Source of the DNA: Spongospora subterranea
Lineage: Eukaryota > Endomyxa > Phytomyxea > Plasmodiophorida > Plasmodiophoridae
Direction: 5' to 3'
Assembly: GCA_900404475.1 (NCBI GenBank)
Contig: OUQQ01000208.1
Coordinates: forward strand, 1 to 29,660
Length of the DNA: 29,660 bases
Shown here: piece after piece, positions 12,301 to 21,617 of the stretch
Position numbering within the stretch: the stretch's first letter is position 1
Layout of the letters: each line of letters opens with the position of its first letter
Notes under the pieces: model-generated
Told to the model about the DNA's origin: nothing
Database searches by the model: none
What the model saw: only the letters and a program-made list of their open reading frames with translations
Made by a program: the position numbers and the translations under genes

Positions 12301-14086
12301 TACCCCGGAATGTTCAATCGACGTCAATCCGTTATCGGCAAGGTTCAGGGTCGTGATGTTCACGAAGCGAAACATCCAGACGGCGGTCAGACCCTTATGG
12401 TGCAGGTCCATGGAGAGGATGTTCCCGGCCTAGCAGAGGGACAACCGATTGCCAATCAACAAATCACTCGTCGGATACTGAACGGTGAACCCAATACCAA
12501 AACCACAATCGCCGACCATCGAAAAATTAGTCAATTCCAACAGGAAGTTTCTTGAAAATGGGAAAACTGAAGATGTTCAAAAACAAAAATTCGATTGGAA
12601 CTGTCAACACAATAATGGGGAAAGAGGTCGAGGAACAAACGCAGTTGGGTAAATGATATGTATTTGACCATCACCGACCGCGAATTCGTGCTCGAAATCT
12701 GGGTGCGCCATCTCGGGCAGCTGCTCGAGACACAGTAGGAATATGTTCCAGCTCCGATTGTTGCGAATATCCTGTTGCCACAGGTTAGCAGATGCATTTG
12801 TGTCCTTTCGGGCAAAACAGCCAAAATCAGGAAACGCGTTCTTTGTTCTCCAAAACCGCCCAATCCAGATATGGAATATGGTGAAACAATGAATTTTGGG
12901 GTCGAAAAAACGGTAATTCGAATTGATCGTTGTCGGAACAAACGTTAATTGTGGATCGGATTAAGGAAAGAAGGAGTCGACCGACTTTGGTTTTGGATTT
13001 GGCCATGGCCATCGACTTGCGATACGGATCCAGAACGGATCCGTTCAGGGTGAGCAGGTTTGGGCATTTGGGCAATAGCGTCTGCCAAAGGATGTGATCG
13101 GGATCAGGAACGTGATCGGGATCATATCTTGAGCACAGGGGACAGATCAGCGACCAGAGTGAAAACAATCCTCAAACGATAACGTTCGACAAATGAACGG
13201 AAACGGCAACGAGAAACGGAGGAAAAATCGGGCGACGATGGTCGGATTGGACTGACCCTTTGAGATCCATGAGCGGATTCTGGCGGAAATCGAGGATCTG
13301 CAGGGCGGGGACGGAGCTGATCGCCTTGACGACGGCGGCGGCGTCGGCGAACAGGTTGTACGAGATGTTCATCTGCGTCAGTTTGGGTAGCGACACCTTA
13401 TCGAGCCTAACACGTGACGAAAACAACACACAGAATAAGGATTCAGAACCGGCCACGACCATGACAAGCAATCAACGACAATTGGAAACAATCACAAGAT
13501 TCGACAAAAAATCAGACGATCTCGAAACAACAGGCGAGACATCGGACGAATTGAAATGTGTAACAGCGAATTGCGTTTGTGGAAATTGAATATATCAGGC
13601 GAAGGAGGTAATATGGAGCGAGTGGGCAGAAAAAGGGAATCATTGTGCAGTGATTGGAATATTGGAGATACCGTCGCAAACCGCCCTTACGAAGACCGAG
13701 ACATTCCAGATTGACAAACAGATTGAGGTATTTGCCGAGATTGGCGCGAACCTTCTTGTCGAGCACTAAAACCGAATAGAATCAGGACGGGATTTGGCCA
13801 GTGGGATATTCAGATTCCCAAACGAGAATCAACAACGAAACAGAGAACGACGTTGATCCCACGGTGCGATTGCGATATCGATCGGCGGAAAACGCAAAAA
13901 GGAACATCGATGATGATTGGGGAGAACGTGGGGGGATATACCGGTTTCGAGTCCATCGAGGAAGAGGAATGTGAACTGGGCGCCCTCGATCTTCCTCTGG
14001 AACACGTCCAACATCACTTCGTAGCTGCGAACGATCTCGGCCGTCACCAATGACGACTGGGGCTCGATCTTTGGCCGTTTATACGA
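6324..14086 (-). CDS. Leucine-rich-repeat protein, multi-exon (LRR block)
   Basis: Predicted exons (low-high): 13942-14086, 13672-13765, 13257-13406, 12986-13081, about 12685-12771, 12304-12429, 11971-12123, 11488-11700, 11242-11368, 10804-10991, 10223-10536, 9756-9929, 9340-9495, 9055-9235, 8706-8910, 8137-8371, 7986-8078, 7784-7911, 7587-7690, 7389-7519, 6964-7113, 6692-6842, 6324-6504. Most are bounded by clear GT and AG on the minus strand. LRRs of the 22-residue SDS22-like type are visible, for example FVNIQVLDLSGNRLTTIEGL at 11.3 kb, FVNVTTVDLSFNSLVALP at 10.3 kb, KLRFLDLRSNKITT at 9.9 kb, VTSLDLSGTNISLLSL at 9.2 kb and LVNLDLSDNDLDKSRN at 12.1 kb. Long multi-LRR proteins of this layout, such as LRRC9, are often ciliary or cytosolic scaffolds, but I cannot assign an orthologue. 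No signal peptide or membrane helix is seen. The 3' end is uncertain: the frame of the last exon reads on to a TGA at 6224, or a donor at about 6322 joins an unseen exon. The gene is probably continuous with the module block at 14.4-17.4 kb. Confidence 0.8.
11000..11015. repeat. CA dinucleotide repeat
   Basis: Eight AC units lie in the intron just upstream of the exon at 10804-10991, next to its 3' splice site. On the minus strand this is a TG-rich stretch that replaces a normal pyrimidine tract. Confidence 0.9.
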
Positions 14087-14474
14087 CAGAGGGACTAACA
14101 CACACAGATCAGCGTCGATTCGAATAACATCAAATTCAGAAGAAAACGACGCAGCATTGCTCAAATCCGTCCAAAGATGAAGCGATAGTGGTTCAAGATT
14201 TGATCAGAAGAACCTGTGTTCAGCGGTCGACAGAATGGTAAAAGGAAAACTCAAAACCACGAACGAAAACAATTTTCTGGAAGTGTTTCGCATTTGAGGC
14301 GAAACTTCCGTTGGTTCTGTGATCGCTCAGAAACAATCAAGAAACACTGAACAGAACCACAAAAACCAGACGATTTTCCGTTGAATCAAAAGCTTTTTTC
14401 GTTCACACGTGTTTTTGTTGATGAGGGAAATCGGCAAAATGGCGTGTTTGTTGGCAATGTGTTTGAGACCTAGA

Positions 14475-17397
14475 GGTGGCGATACGATGTGGTTGTCGGC
14501 ATCGACCGTCTTTTGCCATGATTTACTGTCGAACCCGGGGGGCAATATTCCCCCATCCCTCTCGGGGAATTGGGCCAGATCGGGCGACTGATCCACCGTA
14601 AATGGCGCCAGGTCCATCGACACGTCGGCCTGCGACCAAAGCACAGGGCCATTAGTTGCCCGGCGACACAGCACCCAAACACGTCATCGTTCCCACAACT
14701 AAAGACTCATGGTGAAATCTCCCCAAATCTGTGTGGAATGGGGTTTTGGTATCGGGTTTTGCCGGACGAGTTGGCAATGCACATGAACAGCGGATAAATC
14801 AACTCCAGTTGTTGAATGATAAATCCCAGTGATATTCGGGTGATTATCTCATCCAACACGGAAAGGGATTCACAAGAAGGTGATTTTTCAACAGGCGTTG
14901 CCGTCGACAAACCAAAACAAAAACCTTCGTGGTGGTTTTCCCATCACGATCATTTGTTGGGTTTTGAAGACTATCGTGTGTTGGCTGTTTGTGATTGTCA
15001 ATGGTCTATACCGTTTCGCCTGATGTGTTCCCTTCGGCAGTGGCGTTTTTATCGGGACCATTTCCAGCCAGGCGATCGAACCGGGTCAGCTCGAAGATGC
15101 AGCGATCGGCGCGCTGATCGGCCGTCTCCGGCCCACTCGACACTGATTGCAAAAAACATATTAGTTTTCGCCAAAACAGCGAATTTCACATTTTGTTCCG
15201 AAAAGTCGAACGAAAACCTGTCGAACAGTTCTCGGCAATAAATATGAAAAAACGGACGGTCGTTATTGTTGGACAATGGGCCAGTACCTGGCAATGGCAT
15301 CGTCGGATTAACAATCAGTTCGGCGATAATCTGGAACTGTTTGTCGACGATGTGGATCTGGTTGGGATGGAGTTTGGCGACGATTGTGTCGACGGGGGGC
15401 GATCCGGGCCCCGCTCCCGCCTCCAGGCAGTGGAACAGACCGTCCTGATCGAGGACCGATCGCTCGAGACGCGCGCACAGGTCGTCGTCTGAGCAGCGGA
15501 TTCCATGACCGATAAGCTTTACACAATTGGACGGAATCGGGATCTGATCGACACCACCTACACCGATTCGTTCGTCAACAATATGTCGTCACGAGTTCGG
15601 ACACTGTTGAAAACCGCACAAGACGCCGAAAGAGGTCGAACACGATAGGAGAAATAGGATTAATCGATTGAAATGGGGGAACAACAGAACAATTGAACGA
15701 AATTCGTGGAGAAAGGGAACGGAAAGGGGAGAGGGGATCCGACCGGAATCGACAGGATGATATTGAACAATGGCCACGATTGTCATATCGGCCATCTGTA
15801 TATGGTGATCGGGAAGGATGCGGGCCAGGACATCACCACCAGCCGAATAGAACAGGGCCGACGACGGATCCCAACGCCATTCCCGCTCCAATAGGTCCTG
15901 GCCATTGATTGTGAGTTCTGGGATTGGGTTTGATAACACGATGAGGATCATGAGAACAAGTGCTAGAGCCGAGTAAAGCACGGCAATGAAATCGGGGGAA
16001 TTCAACAACACTACAATGGTTCCAAAAATACGATTTCGTCGATGTTGAGCGACGAACGAATGAATTACGATGAAAAGTCGCCAAACGCGATATGTTGTGA
16101 ATGGGAGTGTTGACCTTGAGTTGGGGGTCGGTGCAGTTCACGACCCGGTGTCCATATGACGATAGTGTTGGCCAGTTGTGACTCGTCCCTGGTGTTGTTC
16201 CTCCTCCACCTCCTCCACCGCCACCTCCTTCTGTACCCGGATCTGGCGCCAGGTGCTCGGCCAACACCCCAATCTCGATACCGTTCACGTCCCGAATCGC
16301 TCCCGTTCCATCGACCTTGGCCCAGGGTTGTCCCTTTGGCCAAACCGGTAACGTTAGGGGTCCGTGTTCTGATTTCGTTACGACAGGTGGCAACAACACG
16401 ACGTTACCTGGGCGTTGACGATGAACCCGTTACCGTCAACAACGCTATGGGATAAGGCCTCGGCCACGATCGGGTCCAGATCCAATCGGGGTTCGACCGT
16501 TGCTCTTATCGGTTGAACAAATGTGATTAATCGACCTGTGATTTGAACGAACAGAGTTTAGAGAGGGAAATTCCCGGGAATGTCCTTGATAAATGGGACA
16601 ACGCGGGTCAAAGATACGATCGCAATGACCCAGGTCGGGACAATGGCGAAATTTATGGAGAGGAAACATCCACAACGAAGGGAGATCATGTGTTGTTTGA
16701 TGAGCTGTTTTAAAAAAGGGATTGGAAACACAGGAAATTTTGATAACACGCGGATTGTGAAAAACAAAATGATTTTCTGTAAAAGTGGTCCATAAAAGAG
16801 CCCGGTCCCCCCATGGCCCCGTCTCCCCCTCTCCCATACACGTCATTACCTGATAATCGTATGACTCTGGCGATAATTCGTCCATCGCCTGTCAGAACCG
16901 CTCCATCATCACGTGTGTCTGCCCATATCCTCCCCTATATCGACCACCCCAGATCAATATCCCACGACCCCTCTCGCTGTCTCCCTCACCTCCCGATCGG
17001 CCAACCGCCCATCACCCACCAATGTGCTCGTGTTGATCATGGCCAGGACCTGTTCCCCACAATTATCGACCGGTTCAATACTGGCGAATTCTCGCGGTTC
17101 TCCGTCTGGCGCCATTTAACAACAACGATGACGATATTGGGGCGGGGAATTACCGAGACGCGATCCCAACAGCAGTCTGGCGATAAGATTGCCAGCGCCA
17201 TCCACCAGTTGCCCCGTCTGATGATTGAGGCGACCCCCAGGGCGTCCCTTATTCAGTCAATATTGAGGGAGGCCATGGCGATAACACAGCACCGCCTACA
17301 GAGGTGTTGACCATAATCCCATCACTGGTGATCAGACTATGAGCGGCCAAGGCCAACACGGTCGGGTCGTTGGTCAATGGGACGAGACGATATCCAC
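14475..17397 (-). CDS. N-terminal module block (VDGxGxI repeats), probably the 5' part of the LRR gene
   Basis: Predicted exons (low-high): 17300-17397, 17154-17217, 16990-17080, 16850 to about 16905, 16408-16504, 16115-16333, about 15770-15897, 15288-15488, 15012-15142, about 14475-14629. Each carries a related motif: TSDGIMVN, VDGAGNLIARLLLGSRL, VGDGRLADRE, TGDGRIIARVIRLS, VDGNGFIVNAQ, VDGTGAIRDVNGIEIG, SAGGDVLARILPDHH, LDQDGLFHCLEAG and VDADNHIVSPPLG. Two exons share a helix before the motif (NDPTVLALAAHSL and LDPIVAEALSHSV). The intron at 16334-16407 has a CTAAC branch-like site. Exon 16115-16333 encodes a run of ten glycines. Splice directions and spacing match the LRR exons downstream, so I infer one gene, but a separate gene is possible. 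No start codon is seen before the transposon fragment at 17.63 kb. I do not recognise the module; the glycine-turn pattern suggests short beta hairpins. Confidence 0.62.
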
Positions 17398-17635
17398 CTG
17401 GGGACCGCTGGGCCATTCTAACGGCAGATCAGGGGGATCTGTTCTGGTCGGGTTTACTGAATTGTGTCGTCAATATGGGAACGGGCGATATTGAATAGAA
17501 TCGTGGGGATCAACAGCAGAGGGATTTTAGGGAAAGAAAAATGACGGAAAGGAAACTGATAATTTGGGTGAAAGGTGAGGACTGGGAGAGCGAGATGTGG
17601 TTAAGGTAAATACGACCAGGGACCTGTAGCGATCA
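17398..17635. other. Gene-free stretch between module block and gypsy fragment
   Basis: No exon, RNA or transposon end could be recognised here. It should hold either the first exons and promoter of the minus-strand gene or the insertion boundary of the Ty3/gypsy fragment. Confidence 0.4.
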
Positions 17636-18111
17636 ATGGTGATGGTACTAGGAACGCGATCAACCGTCGAGTACAACCGGGAACCGATGACCCAAACTGG
17701 GAACAGAACAAGAGGCGATAGAGATAGGCATGCCGCTTGGAAGATCTCGGAGCAGACGGCGGCAGACGTGTATCGAGCTGCGAAAGACCGTTATAACAAC
17801 GGCCGGATGGATGTGATCCTGGACGTGGGTCGGTTGGTCTGGGTGACCCAAGTAGCATCGGCGCCAGTATTGGAGGAACGGCAATCCCGGAGATTCCTGC
17901 CGCGATTAACGGGACCTTGGAGGGTACTTAGCAGGCACGAGAACGCGACCGACACCTACCGACTTCGGCACGTAACTACGGGGAAAGAGGCGTCGTTCAA
18001 CGTCGATCAGATGGTACCGGTGCGCATTGATGATGATGAAGCTATGTCGGCAGGGACGATTTCCAAGGAAGAGATGGACTTCGAGCCCTATGATCCCGCA
18101 GATTTCGCGAA
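17636..18111 (+). mobile_element. Ty3/gypsy integrase C-terminal fragment
   Basis: An open frame on the plus strand carries the tail of a Ty3/gypsy integrase. It has an Arg/Lys-rich helix (VYRAAKDRYNN), the strand VGRLVWVTQ typical of the GDLVWV motif, RFLPRLTGPWRVLSRHE matching the GPYRV loop, and TYRLRHVTTGKEASFNVDQ matching the terminal SH3-like barrel. The catalytic DDE core is absent: an in-frame stop lies just before 17636. The frame reads on to a stop at 18142, but from about 18104 the DNA is better explained as the end of the opposite-strand RT fragment, so I place the boundary there. Confidence 0.8.
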
Positions 18112-18781
18112 TGAAGTGGTGGTAATACCCTGCCAGTCCTAAGAAGGTTTTCAACTCCTTCTTGTCCCTTGGGATTGGGTATGACGCCACTGCCTCAATC
18201 AGTCACCGGTCCGGCCTGACTCCCTCGCCGTCAATCTTATGGCCCAGATAGGTCACCTCCCTCTTGAACAGGTGGGTCTTCGCCGGGTTGACCATCAGGT
18301 TGTGTTCCCGAAGTCGCTCGAATGCCTTGGTCAGCTTGTCCAGATGCGACTCGATGTCCGCCGAAAATATCAGCACGTCATCCATATAGACAAGGCAGTC
18401 TACATAATTCATCCCGGCCAGCACCTTGCCCATCATCCGGCAATAGGTCGCTGGTGCGCATCGTAGTCCGAACGGCATCGAGTTCCACTCGAACAGACCT
18501 TCTCTCGTCACGAAGGCTGTCTTGGGTTTATCCTCGTCCGCGACCGCCACTTGCCAATATCCTGAAGCCATATCAAAAACTGAAAACCACTTGGCTCCTT
18601 CCATTGCTGATAGGGCGTCGTCAATCCTGGGCATCGGATACGCATCTGCTACCGTCAAGTCGTTCAAACGCCGGTAATCCACGGCGAAACGGTACGTGCC
18701 GTCCTTCTTCCGTGTTAACACAACGCCATCCGCCCAAGGACTCGATGATGGCGTTGTGTTAACACGGAAGAAGGACGGCAC
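18104..18781 (-). mobile_element. Ty3/gypsy reverse transcriptase fragment
   Basis: On the minus strand this is a nearly intact RT palm and thumb: SSSPWADGVVLTRKKDG, VDYRRLNDLTV, PMPRIDDAL, FDMASGYWQVAV, FEWNSMPFGL, the catalytic VYMDDVLIFS, and HLFKREVTYLGHKIDG. After one in-frame TGA (18203-18205) the frame goes on with SYPIPRDKKELKTFLGLAGY and ends at HHFIRE. RNase H, integrase and protease are missing here. The first residues before SSSPWAD are not RT; they come from an inverted copy. With a nonsense codon and both ends lost, this is a dead fragment. Confidence 0.92.
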
Positions 18782-18826
18782 GTACCGTCTCGCCGTGGAT
18801 TATCGGCGTTTGAACGACTTGACGGT
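18651..18826. repeat. Inverted repeat of RT sequence, 79-bp arms and 18-bp spacer
   Basis: The left arm 18651-18729 and right arm 18748-18826 are reverse complements with two mismatches in 79 positions. The spacer 18730-18747 is RT coding sequence on the minus strand. The structure can form a long hairpin. Confidence 0.93.
18748..18826 (+). mobile_element. Second Ty3/gypsy RT fragment, inverted
   Basis: The plus strand encodes GVVLTRKKDGTYR and LAVDYRRLNDLTV, the same RT segment as the minus-strand fragment, and then leaves homology at 18827. It is 79 nt and has no other part of the element. Confidence 0.88.
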
Positions 18827-20361
18827 ACCAGATCATGAACCTGATTGATGAACAGTTTCAGACAAATGACACTGATAACCGTATTGGATTAGGGGCGAAC
18901 ACCCTAATTGTGGCATTATAGGGATCGGGTTTAAACGGAGATGATGTGCCGGTTATCTGTCAATGATCATATTCAACAGGGACAGTGAGATTTCACTGAC
19001 TGATGTCATCATTGCATTAGCGGCAGATACTCCATTGAATATTTACTGAATAAGATAGGGATCAATGGCTCTGAATATGGCCATCATTCGACTGAACGAA
19101 CGAGTTTAGGCGATGAGAAAATGGTGTTGCGGTGATGACCGACATCGTCAGCAAGATCGCTGTAAAACAGCAACAACACATGTGTGGCGCCATTGAGAAG
19201 GTCGCCGATCTACATTACAATTGACACTCGTTGTCCTAATCCTCAACCGCCCCTTTATTGGATATATTCTGTATTCACAACACACGACGTGCTCTAATTT
19301 GTGATGGAAATCACACTGAGGAAATCCTGTTAATATTGGCGATTACGGCCGGGATTGATTTCAGTTTAAAGCTGGTCGAACCCGATCGGGCTCAGAAATG
19401 TCGAACCAGAGTATGATCGAGTGGATTCGTTCTTCATTTTCGTCCCGCCAACGGCTGCGATAAAGCGATTGACGTTTTTGGGGATGACGTCATTGCTCAT
19501 ATAGTGGTGGTCGTTGGGCCCAGAGGATCGGCTGACGCGTTCGGGAGTCGGAATTGGTGGTGTCGTCGGATGGCCAGATAATCGGGACGAATACGGTCGC
19601 CGCTGTGCCCAATCAGATGGTTATATGTGTTGGCAGGACCAACATGATGGCGAGCTCTTAACACATTGACAACAGCGATAACCAGACTGTATTCTTCCAT
19701 AACTCGCTCTCCCGGTCGTCGCATGCAATGGCGTTGTCTGGTTGAAATTCTGACGACGTCGCCGACCGTCACCTCAGGCGCGACAGTTCATCCGCCGTAA
19801 TCGATCAGCGACAGGGGGTTGGACGAAACTGGGTCCAATTCGCGACAACTTCACCGTTGACCGTTGTTGTATTGGTCACGACCTTGCTCATTCCGACTAA
19901 TCCGGTGGTTGAGCGACGATCGGGGTTCATTGGTTTGAATTACGTTGAACAGTTCATCACCAACACGACCGCAGCCGACATTCGAATTGGGGATAACATG
20001 TTCTGTCACACATGATGTGCCAATCTCCAGAGGGCCACTCAGTGGCTAAATTTGGGGATGGCGCCATCTTTATGCGCCAAGAACAGTCCAAGAACTCAGT
20101 CTGTGTATTTGCGTGTGGGGTTTGATTGGCGGTTCCATCCATACAATGATCGTGGTGTCGTGTTTCATTGCTTGGTCATCGTAATCTGATTACCCGTAGT
20201 TTATCCCATCGTCATACAGGAAATCGTTCGCGTGTCGTCAAGCGATGCCGGCGATCTCCGTCATGGGGTGCGGTTCAGGCTGCATCGACACGTCCTCACA
20301 CTCTCAGTCAAGATAGTTTGGAGTCGAGGACAGCAGTCGCCACACGATGGATCATTTTCTG
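18827..20361. other. Unassigned region, no supported gene
   Basis: Stops are frequent in all frames. The longest open stretch is about 89 codons on the plus strand at 19746-20014, ending near the motif ADIRIGDNM, with no start and no family I recognise. Short plus-strand phrases (ALAADTPL near 19020, VFGDDVIAHIVVVVGP near 19480) loosely recall the modules of the minus-strand gene at 14.5-17.4 kb. A minus-strand frame at 19497-19772 (91 codons) shows no recognisable domain. Confidence 0.5.
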
Positions 20362-20692
20362 GTGATGTGTCGTCTCGTTTGGCGGGCAATGTCGGGCGGG
20401 CAACAAAGAAGTTGGTTTGGCAACAATCGAAACTGTTCTGAGCAATTTGAACGTGCGCCCTGGCACATGCAAGTGGCGGTTCTTGGGACGACGACGCTCA
20501 AGTGGATCAAATCGGGCAAGATCATGACACATTCAGATGCGATCAAGTCTTTTTAACTGATCTCAACGAGATTGTGCCCATAAAGTATTGGCTTGTCGAT
20601 GATAGCGTCGCAGATGGACATCCACATTTCGAGGACCTAATCGGTGCCAAATTGACGAGAAATGGCTCTACATGACGATAGTCTCGAACCGG
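20362..20692 (+). mobile_element. Mariner-like transposase, N-terminal part, frameshifted
   Basis: On the plus strand, across several frames, are VSSRLAGNVGRATKKLVWQQ, a helix-turn-helix-like part LGTTTLKWIKSGKIMTHSDA, then DLNEIVPIKYWL, DGHPHFEDLI and IDEKWLYMT. This order (DNA-binding helices, a spacer, then the first catalytic Asp box DEKW) fits Tc1/mariner transposases of oomycete type. At least two frameshifts and a TAA after IKSF make it inactive. Sequence after the DEKW box is lost at the inverted junction. Confidence 0.72.
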
Positions 20693-20752
20693 CACTATTC
20701 ACCTTCCGCCACCGGTTCCAGACTTTGGTCATGTAAAACCATTTCTCATCGA
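20651..20752. repeat. Inverted repeat of mariner DEKW box, about 42-bp arms and 19-bp spacer
   Basis: Arms 20651-20692 and about 20711-20752 match as reverse complements at about 35 of 42 positions. Several differences fall at synonymous codon positions of the IDEKW box, so the arms come from two diverged coding copies. Confidence 0.82.
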
Positions 20753-20840
20753 TGTGGATATAATCCATCAGGTCGTTTAATTGTGGATTTAAAACCAAGC
20801 GATAGTCCAGGTCAAACGATATTTGATAAAGTGACAATCT
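20711..20840 (-). mobile_element. Mariner-like transposase, catalytic-box fragment, inverted
   Basis: The minus strand encodes QLNDLMDYIHIDEKWFYMTK followed by VWNRWRKVNSAG. The IDEKWFYMTK box holds the first catalytic Asp of the mariner DDE/D triad. The other two acidic residues are not present nearby. The fragment faces the plus-strand copy head to head. Confidence 0.74.
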
Positions 20841-21617
20841 TGGACACTCTGGCTATAGTGCAAGTTCAATCTAAATGGCAGATATTACAACAATCGTGTC
20901 TTCAGAAATACCCTCTGCCCCAATAGGGTTTGACCAAAGATACGTTCCCAATTGTGTCAGTGTTCACGATTGAAGACCGATTTAGGAATGAAATATCAGT
21001 GACAGGGCGAACTGTTTGTTTTCACCATTGCAACACAATTGAGTGGTTTGTTATAGTAATCTGTTCTGGTAAATGGGTTTGTTATGTGAAGACCTTAACC
21101 GCCCTCTGATGACAAGTAGATAACGAGACGCCTGTTGGGTGATTTTACCACGATGGCGACACCATCGGCCAATACACTCTCTCTCTCTTTCGACTCAACG
21201 GCCGATCAGTATTGATGTGTGTGTGTCTGACTTGTGCAATTGGAGGCGTTAAAGATGATCTCCCCCGGTTATTACAATGGGCCCAGGACCTGGCAAACGA
21301 CCCCAATCGTGATCGGGATCGCTAATCGACAGAATAACGACCTGTGTCTGACTGTACTGTGTGTTGAAGTCGGATCGGGTCGGGTAGAAAGGCGCTCAAC
21401 CTAGCGCCATATTCGTCAATCAATCACAGTCAGTTAGGGGATTCTCATTATCGACCTCCCTACACGAATCACTCAGATATTTCCAAATATTCACCGATTC
21501 GGACCCAACGCCCCATGAATATGATCGCGTGCCGTTGAACAAAACGGATATCGTATTGATTGTCCCAATTGCTACTGACCCAAGTGCAAAACGACCAATA
21601 TCGCTGACGTGTCAACA
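20841..21617. other. Unassigned region upstream of the DUF6629-like gene
   Basis: No gene is supported. One exon-like plus-strand stretch at about 21216-21329 (GGVKDDLPRLLQWAQDL) ends in a stop and has no recognised family. A short CT-rich run lies at 21177-21190. The end of the region should hold the promoter of the following gene. Confidence 0.45.

Noticed and set aside
15049..15526. Several overlapping frames of 60-99 codons on both strands
   Set aside because: Only the frame with SDDDLCARLERSVLDQDG fits splice sites and the module pattern; the others are shadows from GC-rich third positions.
19497..19772. 91-codon minus-strand frame as a gene
   Set aside because: No recognisable domain and no linked exons.
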